A stretch of 64,000 nt of DNA. Origin: Hyphomicrobiales bacterium (GTDB lineage: Bacteria > Pseudomonadota > Alphaproteobacteria > Rhizobiales > Rhizobiaceae). The notes below the pieces were generated by a model, which was given only the letters and a program-made list of their open reading frames with translations, was not told the DNA's origin and did not search any database. The stretch spans positions 1 through 64,000 of the forward strand of contig UBTA01000017.1 in NCBI GenBank assembly GCA_900468065.1, given 5' to 3'. The translations under genes and the position numbers were made by a program. Shown here piece after piece: positions 1 through 8,957 of the stretch. The number at the start of each line of letters is the position of its first letter. Position 1 is the first letter of the stretch.

Positions 1-74
1 GGGGAAACTGGGAGCGTCACCTCGAACAAAAACGTCCGGAAAATGCCGCTGCTGACTGCAACAGCCACACCTAC

Positions 75-434
75 CTACCGGTGCAGATGATACAGCTTGT
101 TGACGATCACCCAGCGGCCGTCGATCTTCAGCAGCGACAAGTAATCGCTAAACCGCATGCCGGCGAACTCGTCGGCGACCTTGACGAAGGCGGCGTCGCC
201 CTCGATGTCGGTGATCTCGATATCCATCAGCGGCTGGGTTCCGGGAGGGGCTGGCGGCTCGGCGAGGGTGGCGGCGATGAAATCGTCGCGGGACATCCAC
301 TCGACGGCGCCTTCGTAATTGCCGATGATCTTGGCATCCGGGTGGAAAGCCTTGCGCAGCGCCGCTTCGTTGCAGAACGCCATGCCATCGACATAAAGGT
401 GAACAACCGCGCCTATTGCCTGCTCGTCGGACAT
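75..434 (-). CDS. NTF2-like (lumazine-binding/SnoaL-like) protein
   Basis: This encodes 119 aa with the layout of a small NTF2-like cone fold: an N-terminal helix (MSDEQAIGAVVHLYVDGM), a central segment with FHPDAKIIG, and C-terminal strands ending in DGRWVIVNKLYHLH. That pattern is typical of the putative lumazine-binding/SnoaL-like family, whose members are mostly uncharacterised small-ligand binders or enzymes. The ATG at 434 is preceded by a GGGAG ribosome site. A longer reading back to 623 is possible but adds a low-complexity, non-conserved extension. It is divergent from the gene at 586. The fold is fairly sure; the substrate is unknown. Confidence 0.7.
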   Translation of the reverse strand: MSDEQAIGAVVHLYVDGMAFCNEAALRKAFHPDAKIIGNYEGAVEWMSRDDFIAATLAEPPAPPGTQPLMDIEITDIEGDAAFVKVADEFAGMRFSDYLSLLKIDGRWVIVNKLYHLHR

Positions 435-585
435 GCTTCTCTCCCTTGCTGACGGGCCAATTCTAGCATGAAGGCGCGGTCGAATGAAGGCGAGAGGGCA
501 GATTGGCCTTCGACCCGCCGCGCAGAAAACGGGTGGATCACCGACCGCCCCCGGCATAATCTTGTCCAGGACCAAGGAGAATCCG

Positions 586-1197
586 ATGAAGAAGCCGGGA
601 TCGATGCGAGCGCTGGAAGACATGGGCCGGGCGCGGCTATCGGAAAACTTCTTCCTGCGCGACTTCCTGCATTCGGAAATCGCCGATTTCTACGGCATGC
701 CGAATATTCCCGACGATCCGCAACTGGCGATCGCCGCCGGGACCAAGCTTTGCGAGGAACTGCTGGAACCGCTTGAACGGACATTCGGGCGGCTGCATAT
801 CCGCTCCGGCTATCGGTCCCGCTCGGTGAATGATTTCGGCAATCGCAACAAGCTCAACTGCTCGACCAATGCCGCCAGTGCTGCCGATCATATCTGGGAC
901 ATGCGCGACGCGGATGGCTGCATGGGCGCCACGGCCTGCATCGTCGTTCCCTGGGTTTGGGACCGGCGCGCCACTCTTGGCGGCTGGCAGTCGCTGGCCT
1001 GGTGGATCCACGACCACCTGCCCTATGCCTCGCTCTGCTTCTTCCCGAAGCTCTGGGCAGTCAACATCCAGTGGCACGAACGGCCGGTCCGCCGCATCCG
1101 CAGCTATATCGCGCCTGCCGGGCTTCTGACCAAGGAGGGCATGCCCAACCATTCCGGTAGCCATGCGGATTTTTACAGGGGCTTCCCGTCGCTCTAA
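586..1197 (+). CDS. Conserved hypothetical protein, peptidase M15-like
   Basis: This is a 203-aa protein starting at an ATG behind AAGGAGA. The segment from residue 20 (FFLRDFLHSEIADFYGMPN) to LHIRSGYRSRSVN resembles peptidase M15-type D,D-peptidase or peptidoglycan-binding proteins, where a GYRS..N stretch precedes the metal site. A conventional HxxxxxxD pair is not obvious; the region reads AADHIWDM instead. No signal peptide is visible, so if it acts on peptidoglycan it is not secreted by Sec in an obvious way. The protein is Trp- and Cys-rich at residues 95-170. Coding is convincing; function is only suggested. Confidence 0.6.
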   Translation: MKKPGSMRALEDMGRARLSENFFLRDFLHSEIADFYGMPNIPDDPQLAIAAGTKLCEELLEPLERTFGRLHIRSGYRSRSVNDFGNRNKLNCSTNAASAADHIWDMRDADGCMGATACIVVPWVWDRRATLGGWQSLAWWIHDHLPYASLCFFPKLWAVNIQWHERPVRRIRSYIAPAGLLTKEGMPNHSGSHADFYRGFPSL

Positions 1198-1254
1198 CAG
1201 CCTGCTGGCAAGCCCGGAATAAGATTGCGCAGCGGGAGCGGCGCCCTATTTTCC

Positions 1255-1371
1255 GTCATGCTCGCCCCTGTGGCGGGCATCCAGCGACCCGACGTCTGTC
1301 GGGTCAAAAGACTCTTTCGGCTCAAGGACTTGATCCGGCTGGATCCCTGTGACGAGCACAGGGATGACGGA
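1255..1371. repeat. Intergenic palindromic repeat, RIME-like
   Basis: The ends of this block are imperfect inverted copies of each other: CCGTCATGCTCGCCCCTGTG near 1255, and the complement of GGATCCCTGTGACGAGCACA near 1340 followed by GGGATGACGG. The middle contains a second small dyad (CGACCCGACG / GTCGGGTC). Structured intergenic elements of this kind, carrying a CCCTGTG..CACAGGG core, are common in Rhizobiaceae (RIME, ABC-type mosaics). It lies between two convergent genes. Assignment to a named family is from memory, not from a search. Confidence 0.45.
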
Positions 1372-1441
1372 GAATCTGGCGATCGCACAGTTTCCCAAAC
1401 AACCCGCAAAATGCCAAGAAAATGACTTTGTCAGCGGCCTG

Positions 1442-1885
1442 CTAAAAACTCATCCGGTAGCGCACATGGCCATCGGCCTCGACATACTGATCATAGAGCT
1501 TTCGCGCCGTCTCGTTGCCTTCGTCGGTGTGCCAGTACAGGCGCGCCCAGCCATTGGTCTTGGCCTTGGCGATGAGATCGTCGAGCAGGGCCTTGCCGAT
1601 GCCTTTTCCACGCGCAGCCTCATCAAGGAAAAGATCTTCCAGATAGCAGACCGGCTCCTTGACCCAGGTCGCCTCATGCAGCAGGCAGATGGCAAAGCCG
1701 ACCACCTGGCCATCCAGAACGGCAACCCGCATGAACAGCGGTGTCGCAGGGTCGATGATCCGCGCCCAGGTCGTGGTCGTCACCTCCGCGGATACAGCCA
1801 CCCTATAAAACGTCACATAGCCGGCCCAGAGCCTGCGCCACTCAGCTTCGTCACCGGGTGCCGCATCGCGTATTTCAACCGTCAT
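1442..1885 (-). CDS. GNAT family N-acetyltransferase
   Basis: This is a 147-aa single-domain GNAT enzyme that would transfer an acetyl group from acetyl-CoA to an amine. The acetyl-CoA binding motif A is visible as DLFLDEAARGKGIGKALLDDL (first R/G..GKG at about residues 92-105), followed by the motif B segment RLYWHTDEGNETARKLYDQY that is typical of the diamine/aminoglycoside acetyltransferase-like branch. The acceptor cannot be told from sequence. It sits 20 nt downstream of the aldo/keto reductase gene on the same strand, so the two may be co-transcribed. Confidence 0.85.
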   Translation of the reverse strand: MTVEIRDAAPGDEAEWRRLWAGYVTFYRVAVSAEVTTTTWARIIDPATPLFMRVAVLDGQVVGFAICLLHEATWVKEPVCYLEDLFLDEAARGKGIGKALLDDLIAKAKTNGWARLYWHTDEGNETARKLYDQYVEADGHVRYRMSF

Positions 1886-1905
1886 GTTCTTCTCTCCCGT
1901 CGCGC

Positions 1906-2850
1906 CTATTCGCTGGCTTCATTTAGCAGTTGGCAGGCTTCGTCGGAAAGGGTGATCGCAGCCGATTTCGCCAGGCTTTCCAGCTGTTTCAGGCTGGTGG
2001 CGCTGGCGATCGGGGCCGTCACTCCCTTGCGCGCCATGATCCAGGCCAGGGCAATTTCCGCCTGCGTATTGCCGGTATCGGCAGCCACTTCGTCCAGCGC
2101 GCCGAGAATGCGCATGCCGCGCCCATCGAGATACTTGCCGACACCGCTGCCGCGCGCCGAGCCTTCGAGGTCCTTATGCGACCGATACTTGCCCGACAGG
2201 AAGCCGCGCGCCAGGCCGAAATAGCTGATGACGCCGATATCCTCGGCAATGCAGAGATTGCGCAACGGCCCGTCGAACGAGGCCCGGTCATAGAGATTGT
2301 ATTCCGGCTGCAGCACGTCGTAGCGCGGCAGGTTCTTTTCCGCGGAAACATCGAGGGCCGCGCGCAGCTGCGCCGCATTCAGGTTTGAGGCGCCCGCATG
2401 GCGGATCTTGCCTTGCTGCAGCAGCTTGTCATAGGCGCCCAGTGTTTCCTCATAGGGCGTCTCTTCATCCGGCCAATGGGAAAGATAGACATCGATATGA
2501 TCGGTCTGGAGCCGGCGAAGCGAGTCTTCCACTGCCTGCATGATCCACTTGGCCGAAAGGCCCTTTTTGCCCGGTCCCATCTCGGAGCCGACCTTGGTGA
2601 TGATGACGGCCTCGTCCCGGGCGCGGCCCTTCAGCCATTTGCCGATGATCACCTCGGACTCGCCACCGGCATTGCCGGGAACCCAGGAGGAATAGACATC
2701 TGCGGTGTCGATGGCGTTGAAGCCCGCGTCGAAAAAGGCGTCGAGCAATTGGAAGGAGGTTTTTTCATCGGCGGTCCAGCCGAAGACATTGCCGCCGAAA
2801 ACCAGCGGCGCGATCGGCAGGCCTGTGCGGCCGAGGGTTCGCTTTTGCAT
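1906..2850 (-). CDS. Aldo/keto reductase
   Basis: This encodes 314 aa of the NADPH-dependent aldo/keto reductase superfamily ((beta/alpha)8 barrel, cytosolic). The start MQKRTLGRTGLPIAPLVFGG is the usual beginning of the YajO/YghZ-type group. The catalytic tetrad is recognisable: D in NAIDTADVYS, Y in the same motif, K in VIITKVG and H in VYLSHWPDEE. The C-terminal NADP-binding SAT motif (PIASATSLKQLESL) is present. The chosen ATG matches family length; upstream in-frame codons would add an unconserved tail. The substrate is unknown. Confidence 0.9.
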   Translation of the reverse strand: MQKRTLGRTGLPIAPLVFGGNVFGWTADEKTSFQLLDAFFDAGFNAIDTADVYSSWVPGNAGGESEVIIGKWLKGRARDEAVIITKVGSEMGPGKKGLSAKWIMQAVEDSLRRLQTDHIDVYLSHWPDEETPYEETLGAYDKLLQQGKIRHAGASNLNAAQLRAALDVSAEKNLPRYDVLQPEYNLYDRASFDGPLRNLCIAEDIGVISYFGLARGFLSGKYRSHKDLEGSARGSGVGKYLDGRGMRILGALDEVAADTGNTQAEIALAWIMARKGVTAPIASATSLKQLESLAKSAAITLSDEACQLLNEASE

Positions 2851-3026
2851 GGGGGTCGCTCCAGATTGTTTTGGGGTCATCGCTTGGGAGGCGTGAAGTC
2901 TGCACCAGGGACATAGGCCGGGTACAGCGCTTTTACATACAGGGGCGGTAATTTTATTCCGGCAAGGATAGCTTGATAGGCACGTACCTCGGGGATACTG
3001 TGCCGCCAAAACGGAGAGGACACATC

Positions 3027-4013
3027 ATGTTGCGTTTCGGTATTCTATCGACGGCCAAGATCGGCCGCGAACTCGTTGTTCCCGCCATTCAGGACGCGGA
3101 AAACTGCGTCGTGACGGCAATTGCCAGCCGCGACCTGTCCAGGGCGCGCGAGATGGCCGATCGTTTTTCGGTGCCGCATGCCTTCGGCTCCTACGAAGAG
3201 ATGCTCGCTTCCGACCTGATCGACGCCGTCTACATACCGCTACCGACCTCGCAGCATGTCGAATGGACGGTCAAGGCGGCAAATGCCGGAAAGCATGTGC
3301 TCTGCGAAAAGCCCATCGCCCTGAAAGCATCGGAGATCGACGCCCTGATCGAGGCGCGCGACCGCAACAAGGTCTTGGTGTCGGAAGCCTACATGGTCAC
3401 CTACAGTCCCGTCTGGCTCAAGGTGCGCTCGCTGCTCAAGGAAGGCGCGATCGGCAAGCTGCGGCATGTGCAGGGTGCCTTCACCTACTACAACCGTGAT
3501 GCCGGCAACATGCGCAACGTTCCTGAACTCGGCGGCGGCGGGCTGCCGGATATCGGCGTCTATCCGACGATCTCGACCCGTTTCGTCACCGGCAAGGAAC
3601 CGTTGCGGGTGCAGGCGAACACGGATCGCGATCCAGAATTCGGCACCGACATCTATTCGAGCGTCCGCGCCGATTTCGGCGATTTCGAATTGAGCTTCTA
3701 CATCTCGACCCAGCTGGCCGCCCGCCAGATCATGGTGTTCCACGGCGACAAGGGTTTCATCGAGGTCAAATCCCCGTTCAACGCCGACCGTTACGGCGCC
3801 GAAGAACTGGAACTGACCAACCAGAACCATTCGCAGTCCCAGCTTTTCCGCTTCCAGGACGCGCGCCAGTACAAGCTGGAAGCCGAAGCTTTTTCGCGCG
3901 CCGCCAAGGGCGAAGCGGAAGAAGTGGTGACGCTGGAAAGCTCGGTCAACAATCAGAAACTGATCGACGCCATCTACCGCGCCAGCGAGAAGGATGGCTG
4001 GGAACTGGTCTGA
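3027..4013 (+). CDS. Gfo/Idh/MocA family oxidoreductase
   Basis: This is a 328-aa NAD(P)-dependent dehydrogenase with an N-terminal Rossmann fold ([20 protein letters not shown]) followed by the family signature CEKPIAL around residue 95. A C-terminal alpha/beta domain contains [12 protein letters not shown], the conserved G-G-x-x-x-D-x-G segment. Such enzymes oxidise or reduce sugars, inositols or their derivatives; the substrate is not deducible here. The ATG at 3027 has a strong AGGAGA-like site (GGAGAGGA). It is divergent from the aldo/keto reductase, and a hairpin terminator follows at 4034. Confidence 0.88.
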   Translation: MLRFGILSTAKIGRELVVPAIQDAENCVVTAIASRDLSRAREMADRFSVPHAFGSYEEMLASDLIDAVYIPLPTSQHVEWTVKAANAGKHVLCEKPIALKASEIDALIEARDRNKVLVSEAYMVTYSPVWLKVRSLLKEGAIGKLRHVQGAFTYYNRDAGNMRNVPELGGGGLPDIGVYPTISTRFVTGKEPLRVQANTDRDPEFGTDIYSSVRADFGDFELSFYISTQLAARQIMVFHGDKGFIEVKSPFNADRYGAEELELTNQNHSQSQLFRFQDARQYKLEAEAFSRAAKGEAEEVVTLESSVNNQKLIDAIYRASEKDGWELV

Positions 4014-4033
4014 ACCGCGTCACACCAAACAGA

Positions 4034-4060
4034 AACCCGCCGGCGGCAGCGCGGCGGGTT
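4034..4060 (+). terminator. Hairpin after the Gfo/Idh/MocA gene
   Basis: AACCCGCCG is followed 9 nt later by CGGCGGGTT, giving a strong 9-bp GC stem 20 nt after the stop codon. There is no long T tract, so termination efficiency is uncertain. Confidence 0.6.
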
Positions 4061-4089
4061 TGCACGACCGGCATCCCGGATCGGGATGT

Positions 4090-4320
4090 CTATGCCTCGG
4101 AGCGCAGCGCCACGACCAGCGCGATCAGAAATGTTGCGGCCATGCCGGCATTATACGCCAAAATCGCCAGCCCGAGTGCGAGCAGCGATACATTTCCCAG
4201 CGAACAGAGCGCTGCGAGAGTAAAAGCGATGATGATCAGCCACGGCGTCATGCAATAACAAATCAGCGAGCGCGTGCCCGCCGCCAACAATCCGATTGCA
4301 AATGCGGTCAAGATTATCAT
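4090..4320 (-). CDS. Small hydrophobic membrane protein
   Basis: This is a 76-aa, almost wholly hydrophobic protein with two to three predicted membrane segments (residues 1-17, 24-42 and 46-68), ending in a short polar tail LRSEA. No conserved motif is recognised. The coding frame avoids charged residues in the way real small membrane proteins do, but the start has only a weak ribosome site. It lies alone, convergent with the preceding dehydrogenase and divergent from xseA. Confidence 0.5.
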   Translation of the reverse strand: MIILTAFAIGLLAAGTRSLICYCMTPWLIIIAFTLAALCSLGNVSLLALGLAILAYNAGMAATFLIALVVALRSEA

Positions 4321-4507
4321 CCGACCCTCCCGCCAAAGCCACGATGCGGCGACACTGCGCCGGGGGCGCTAAAATTGACTTAAATTTCAACGTGCCTGAC
4401 GCCACGCACCCGGTTTGGCAGCCATGAAACCGCGGGTATGGTGAAAGCTTTGTTGAGAGCAGCGTCAAAGGCTGGCTATCCTCCGCCGGGCGCGGCAAAA
4501 TAGCCGG

Positions 4508-6100
4508 ATGAGCTCGTTCTTCGAATCCGATTCGCCCTCCAATCTCGCCGAGTATTCGGTCTCAGAATTGTCCGGCTCCATCAAGCGCACGGTCGAGCAG
4601 GCATTCGACCAGGTGCGGGTGCGTGGCGAGATTTCCGGCTATCGCGGCCCGCATTCCTCGGGTCACGCCTATTTTTCCCTGAAGGACGACAAGGCGCGCA
4701 TCGATGCCGTGATCTGGAAGGGCACAATGAGCCGGCTGAAATTCCGGCCGGAAGAGGGCATGGAAGTGATCGCCACCGGCAAGGTGACGACGTTTCCCGG
4801 CTCCTCCAAATATCAGATCGTCATCGAGACGCTGGAGCCGGCAGGCGCGGGCGCCCTGATGGCACTGATCGAGGAGCGCAAGCGCAAGCTCGGCGCCGAA
4901 GGGTTGTTCGATCCGTCGCGCAAGCGGCCGCTGCCCTATATGCCGAAGGTCATCGGTGTCATCACCTCACCGACCGGCGCCGTTATCCGCGACATCCTGC
5001 ACCGCATCTCCGACCGGTTTCCGGTCCATGTCATCGTCTGGCCGGTGCGCGTGCAGGGCGAAGGCTCCGGCAACGAAGTGGCGGCAGCGATCGAAGGTTT
5101 CAATGCCTTTACCGCTGGCGGCCCGATCGCCCGGCCCGACCTTCTGATCGTTGCGCGCGGCGGCGGTAGCCTGGAGGATCTCTGGAGCTTCAACGACGAA
5201 GCCGTGGTGCGGGCGGCGGCCAATTCGCAGATCCCGTTGATCTCCGCCGTTGGCCATGAGACCGACTGGACCTTGATCGATTATGCCAGCGACCAGCGGG
5301 CGCCGACACCGACGGGTGCTGCGGAAATGGCCGTGCCGGTGAAGGCCGATCTGGAAGCCGCCGTCTCGGCGCTTTCCGCACGCTTCAAATCGGCCGTCGG
5401 GCGGCATATGGACAATCGCCGGCAGAGCTTGCGCGCGCTGACCCGTGCCCTGCCCTCGCTCGATCAGCTGCTGGCTTTGCCGCGCCGCCGTTTCGACGAG
5501 GCATCGGCAGGGCTGGGACGCGGGCTGCAGATGAATACGGCCAACAAGCGGCGGGCCTTCGAGCGGATCGCTGCGCATCTGAGGCCGGACGTTCTCTCGA
5601 ACCGGATCGACGAACGGCGGCAGAAGCTTGGCGAGCGGATGATCCGTGCCGAGCGCATCGTCGAGCGTTTGCTGCAGCGTTCCGCCTCACGGGTTTCCTC
5701 CGCCGACGCCGCCTTACGTACGCTTCCTGCCCGCTTGCTGAGCCAGATCCACCGGTCCCAGGATCGCCTGACCGGTCTTTCCGGCAGGGCCGACAGTGCG
5801 CTTCTCGCCGACCTGCGGCGCCGGCGCAGCGCGGTGACGGCGCATGACCGCATCCTGCAATCCTTGTCCTATCGCAACGTGCTGAAGCGCGGCTATGCGC
5901 TGGTGCGCGACGAGACGGGAGCGCCGGTAAAGGGTGCCGCGGCCCTGTCTCTCAACCAGACGATCGCCATCGAATTTGCCGATGGTTCGATCAATGCGGT
6001 GACGGCCGAGGGCAGCGCGACACCGCCGCCACAGCCGCCAAAGAAACGCGCCGACAAACCGGCGGACGCAACACCGTCCAAACAGGGCAGTCTGTTCTAG
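4508..6100 (+). CDS. xseA: Exodeoxyribonuclease VII large subunit
   Basis: This is the large subunit of exonuclease VII, which with XseB degrades single-stranded DNA from both ends into short acid-soluble oligonucleotides. Residues 15-115 form the OB-fold ([39 protein letters not shown]). The catalytic domain follows with [16 protein letters not shown] and the diagnostic [18 protein letters not shown] long coiled region and a Lys/Pro-rich tail end the protein. At 530 aa it is longer than the E. coli enzyme, as is usual in rhizobia because of that tail. A flavodoxin-like gene begins 1 nt after its stop. Confidence 0.96.
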   Translation: MSSFFESDSPSNLAEYSVSELSGSIKRTVEQAFDQVRVRGEISGYRGPHSSGHAYFSLKDDKARIDAVIWKGTMSRLKFRPEEGMEVIATGKVTTFPGSSKYQIVIETLEPAGAGALMALIEERKRKLGAEGLFDPSRKRPLPYMPKVIGVITSPTGAVIRDILHRISDRFPVHVIVWPVRVQGEGSGNEVAAAIEGFNAFTAGGPIARPDLLIVARGGGSLEDLWSFNDEAVVRAAANSQIPLISAVGHETDWTLIDYASDQRAPTPTGAAEMAVPVKADLEAAVSALSARFKSAVGRHMDNRRQSLRALTRALPSLDQLLALPRRRFDEASAGLGRGLQMNTANKRRAFERIAAHLRPDVLSNRIDERRQKLGERMIRAERIVERLLQRSASRVSSADAALRTLPARLLSQIHRSQDRLTGLSGRADSALLADLRRRRSAVTAHDRILQSLSYRNVLKRGYALVRDETGAPVKGAAALSLNQTIAIEFADGSINAVTAEGSATPPPQPPKKRADKPADATPSKQGSLF

Positions 6101-6101
6101 G

Positions 6102-6692
6102 ATGCGTATTCTCCTCGTTCTCGCCCATCCGCTGACCGACAGCTTTGCCGCAGGCGTCGCCGCGACCGCGAAGGCAGCGCTGGAGAAAAGCGGCCACAGC
6201 GTCGATCTGCTCGACCTTTACCGGGAAGGCTTCGATCCGCGCCTGCAGGAACAGGAACGGCGCGGCTATTTCGATACGCTCTATGACACCGCCGGTGTCG
6301 ACGAGATTGTTGCGCGACTGAGAGCCGCCGATGGACTGATCCTGGTCTTTCCACAATGGTGGTTCAATTTTCCGGCGATCCTCAAGGGTTTCTTCGACCG
6401 GGTGTTTGCGCCGGGCGTCGCCTTCGACCACGAGCAATCCGGCGGCCGCATCCTTCCACGCCTGACGAACATCAAGCTGTTCTGGGCGCTGACGACGACG
6501 GGATCGCCCTGGTGGGTCGTCAAGCTTTACATGGGCAACCCGGTCCGCCGCCTGCTGAAACGCGGGATCGCGGCCTTCTGCGCCAGGGATGTCAAATTCC
6601 GGATGATCTCGCTGCATGACATGGACCGGGTGACCGCAACGCGACGCGCAGCCCATCTGGCGAGGATCGAAAAGGCGCTCAAGCAGATTTGA
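6102..6692 (+). CDS. Flavodoxin-fold NAD(P)H oxidoreductase
   Basis: This 196-aa protein belongs to the NAD(P)H dehydrogenase (quinone)/MdaB-like family, which uses FMN or FAD to reduce quinones by two electrons. The flavin phosphate loop is LVLAHPLTDSF at the N-terminus. The second signature, FPQWWFNFPAILKGFFDRVF, spans residues 82-101 and contains the P-Q-W-W isoalloxazine contact. Its start codon lies 1 nt after the xseA stop, so it is translated from the same mRNA. The functional link to xseA is unknown. Confidence 0.85.
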   Translation: MRILLVLAHPLTDSFAAGVAATAKAALEKSGHSVDLLDLYREGFDPRLQEQERRGYFDTLYDTAGVDEIVARLRAADGLILVFPQWWFNFPAILKGFFDRVFAPGVAFDHEQSGGRILPRLTNIKLFWALTTTGSPWWVVKLYMGNPVRRLLKRGIAAFCARDVKFRMISLHDMDRVTATRRAAHLARIEKALKQI

Positions 6693-6774
6693 GTGCGCCG
6701 AACCGTCACGAAAAGAAACGCTTCCGTAACGGTCTGATCGCTAAAATAGAGGCTGATTGAACCGAGGGCGCCCG

Positions 6775-7125
6775 ATGCCGGTGGAATTATCAGCTTCGCA
6801 GGCTTTGAACCTCTGGCACAGCGTTTCGCTTGAACAGGTGCGGATCGACAATCGCGACCTGACGCTCCGGCAAATCTCCATCCTGCTGCATATCTACCTC
6901 GTTCCGCCGCCGCACACGGTGCGCGGACTTGCCGGAATTCTCGGCGTTACCAAGCCGGTGATTACCCGTGCGCTCGACACGATGGGCGATCTCGGGCTCG
7001 TCACCCGCTCGCGCGACGAACGCGACAAACGCAATGTGATCATCAAGCGCACCGTCGATGGTGCGCTTTATCTTGAAAAACTTGGCGATCTGATCATTGA
7101 TCAGGGACGCAAACTGTCTATTTGA
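6775..7125 (+). CDS. MarR-like winged-helix transcriptional regulator
   Basis: This 116-aa protein has a single winged helix: DLTLRQISILLHIYL, then the recognition helix in VRGLAGILGVTKPVITRALDTMGDLGLV, then the wing TRSRDERDKRNVIIKRT. This is the MarR/PadR arrangement, but the protein is shorter than usual MarR proteins, with reduced dimerisation helices. The ATG at 6775 is chosen because it has a GAGGG site; a TTG at 6757 is also open. Its stop lies 6 nt before the NlpC/P60 gene, so the two form an operon and it may regulate cell-wall hydrolase expression. Confidence 0.8.
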   Translation: MPVELSASQALNLWHSVSLEQVRIDNRDLTLRQISILLHIYLVPPPHTVRGLAGILGVTKPVITRALDTMGDLGLVTRSRDERDKRNVIIKRTVDGALYLEKLGDLIIDQGRKLSI

Positions 7126-7131
7126 GAAACC

Positions 7132-7986
7132 ATGCTTGATCTTCCAGACCGCCGGCTGAATGCCTATCGCACCGATCTTGCCGAGGAACGCCTGCGCGGC
7201 GTCGTCGAGGCGAGCAACTATGTCAGCGGCTCACCCGGCCTGATCTGCGTGCCGGTGGTGCAGATGCGGGCAAGGCCGGAGCTCGAATGTGGCACCGATA
7301 CCGAGTTACTGCTCGGAGAGACGGTGCGTGTGCTGGATACCGATGCAGGCTGGGCCTGGGTGAAGTCCGATTTCGACGGTTATGTCGGCTATATCCCGGA
7401 CTATGCCGTTTCGCCTGTCGTGCGCAGCCTCACCCATATCGTCACCGCGCCGCGCACCTTCATCTATTCCGGGCCGGACCTCAAATTCCCGACCGTGCAG
7501 GCACTATCGATGGGCAACCGCATCGCCGTTATCGATGAGCGCGAGACACGCGGTACGCGCTACTTCCTGCTAGAGGGCGGGCAGGCGGTGATTGCCAATC
7601 ACTGCGCCGAAGTTGGACAGCCGCTCTCCGGCGATTACGTCGCGATCGCAGAACGGTTTCTCGAAACCCCCTATCTCTGGGGTGGCCGCTCCGGTTTCGG
7701 TATCGATTGCTCTGGTCTCGTGCAGCTGTCGATGATGATGGCGGGCAGGAATGCGCCGCGCGATACCGACATGCAAGCCAAGAGCCTGGGCACGGAAATT
7801 GACCGCAGCGAGCTTACCCGTGGCGATCTGGTGTTCTGGAAGGGCCATGTGGCGATCATGGAAGACGAGAGGACGCTGCTGCATGCCAACGGCCATACGA
7901 TGAGCGTTTCGCATGAGGGGCTCGAGGAATCGATCCAACGGATCGGCTGGCTTTATAACAAGCCGACCGGTTTCCGCCGCCCCTGA
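7132..7986 (+). CDS. NlpC/P60 (C40) peptidase with SH3 domains
   Basis: This is a 284-aa putative D-glutamyl-meso-DAP endopeptidase that would cut peptidoglycan stem peptides. Residues 35-150 hold two bacterial SH3 modules (VPVVQMRARPELECGTDTEL, then LTHIVTAPRTFIYSGPD) that bind the wall. The catalytic domain follows: the Cys is in GIDCSGLVQLSM, the first His in KGHVAIMED, and the third residue is probably in LLHANGHT. No clear signal peptide is present, a feature shared by many alphaproteobacterial homologues. Its stop touches the stop of the convergent dehydrogenase gene. Confidence 0.88.
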   Translation: MLDLPDRRLNAYRTDLAEERLRGVVEASNYVSGSPGLICVPVVQMRARPELECGTDTELLLGETVRVLDTDAGWAWVKSDFDGYVGYIPDYAVSPVVRSLTHIVTAPRTFIYSGPDLKFPTVQALSMGNRIAVIDERETRGTRYFLLEGGQAVIANHCAEVGQPLSGDYVAIAERFLETPYLWGGRSGFGIDCSGLVQLSMMMAGRNAPRDTDMQAKSLGTEIDRSELTRGDLVFWKGHVAIMEDERTLLHANGHTMSVSHEGLEESIQRIGWLYNKPTGFRRP

Positions 7987-8946
7987 TCAATAGCCGGCTC
8001 TGCGATCCACCAGATGTTCCAGCGGCAGGCCGCTTTCGAAGCGGTTCATCTGCTGCTCGGCGTGGACGAAAAGCGCTTTCACATCCGAGGATGCCGCAAC
8101 GTGCGGCGTGACGTAGACACTGTCCATGTCCCAGAACGGACTGTCACTAGCCAGCGGCTCCTGCTCGAACACATCGAGCGAGGCGCCGCCAAGGACGCCC
8201 GACTGGAGTGCCGCGATGATGTCGGTGCTGACCTGGCTGCCACCGCGGCCACCGTTGATCACAACCGGCGCGCCGAAAGGTCGCTTGCGGTTAAGCTTTG
8301 AAAACAGCGAGGCATTCAGGATGCCTTTTGTCTCTGCCGTCAGCGGTAGCAGGCTGACGAGAAAATCGGTTTTGGCGAGAAAGGCATCCAGCGCGTCTCC
8401 GTCAAAGGTCTCGACGCCATCGATTGTCTTTTTCGAGCGCGACCAGCCGATCGTCCTGAAACCCATGACGCCAAGTTTGCGGATGGCGTCCTGGCCGAGA
8501 ATGCCGAGACCCATGACACCGACGGTAATATCGGCCGCTTCCGGTTGGCTCAGATCTTCCCAGACATGCGCCTTGGCCCGCGCCTCATAGGCCCGGTGCT
8601 GGCGCAGATGCATGAGGCAGTTCATCACCACCCATTCGCTCATCCGCGTCGTCAGGCTGCGATCGACGAAGCGGACCAGCGGTACATCCGGCAGGCCCGG
8701 CAGTGTCAGGACGTGGTCAACGCCGGCACCGCCGGAAAACACCACCTTCAGATCAGGCGCGCGCGAAAACAGATCCGGGTCTGATTTCCAGACGACGGCA
8801 TAATCGATGCCGGTGAGATCGCGGCCCTTGTGGCCGGGGTCGGCGAGATTGAGGACCTCGCGACCGGGGAACGCGCCCTTCAGGCCGTCCTCCACCTCAC
8901 GCGGGATGAACTTCAGATCAACGATGACGGGGCTTTTCGCGGACAT
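7987..8946 (-). CDS. D-2-hydroxyacid dehydrogenase, glyoxylate/hydroxypyruvate reductase A-like
   Basis: This 319-aa enzyme would reduce glyoxylate or hydroxypyruvate with NAD(P)H. The nucleotide-binding GxGxxG appears as GVMGLGILGQDAIRKLGVMG. The catalytic Arg is in NGGRGGSQV, Glu in FEQEPLASDSPFW and His in VTPHVAAS. The overall pattern (PFWDMDSVYVTPH) is that of the GhrA branch rather than PdxB or SerA. It begins 11 nt after yejF and is probably co-transcribed with the peptide importer. Confidence 0.85.
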   Translation of the reverse strand: MSAKSPVIVDLKFIPREVEDGLKGAFPGREVLNLADPGHKGRDLTGIDYAVVWKSDPDLFSRAPDLKVVFSGGAGVDHVLTLPGLPDVPLVRFVDRSLTTRMSEWVVMNCLMHLRQHRAYEARAKAHVWEDLSQPEAADITVGVMGLGILGQDAIRKLGVMGFRTIGWSRSKKTIDGVETFDGDALDAFLAKTDFLVSLLPLTAETKGILNASLFSKLNRKRPFGAPVVINGGRGGSQVSTDIIAALQSGVLGGASLDVFEQEPLASDSPFWDMDSVYVTPHVAASSDVKALFVHAEQQMNRFESGLPLEHLVDRRAGY

Positions 8947-8957
8947 GACAACAGACT

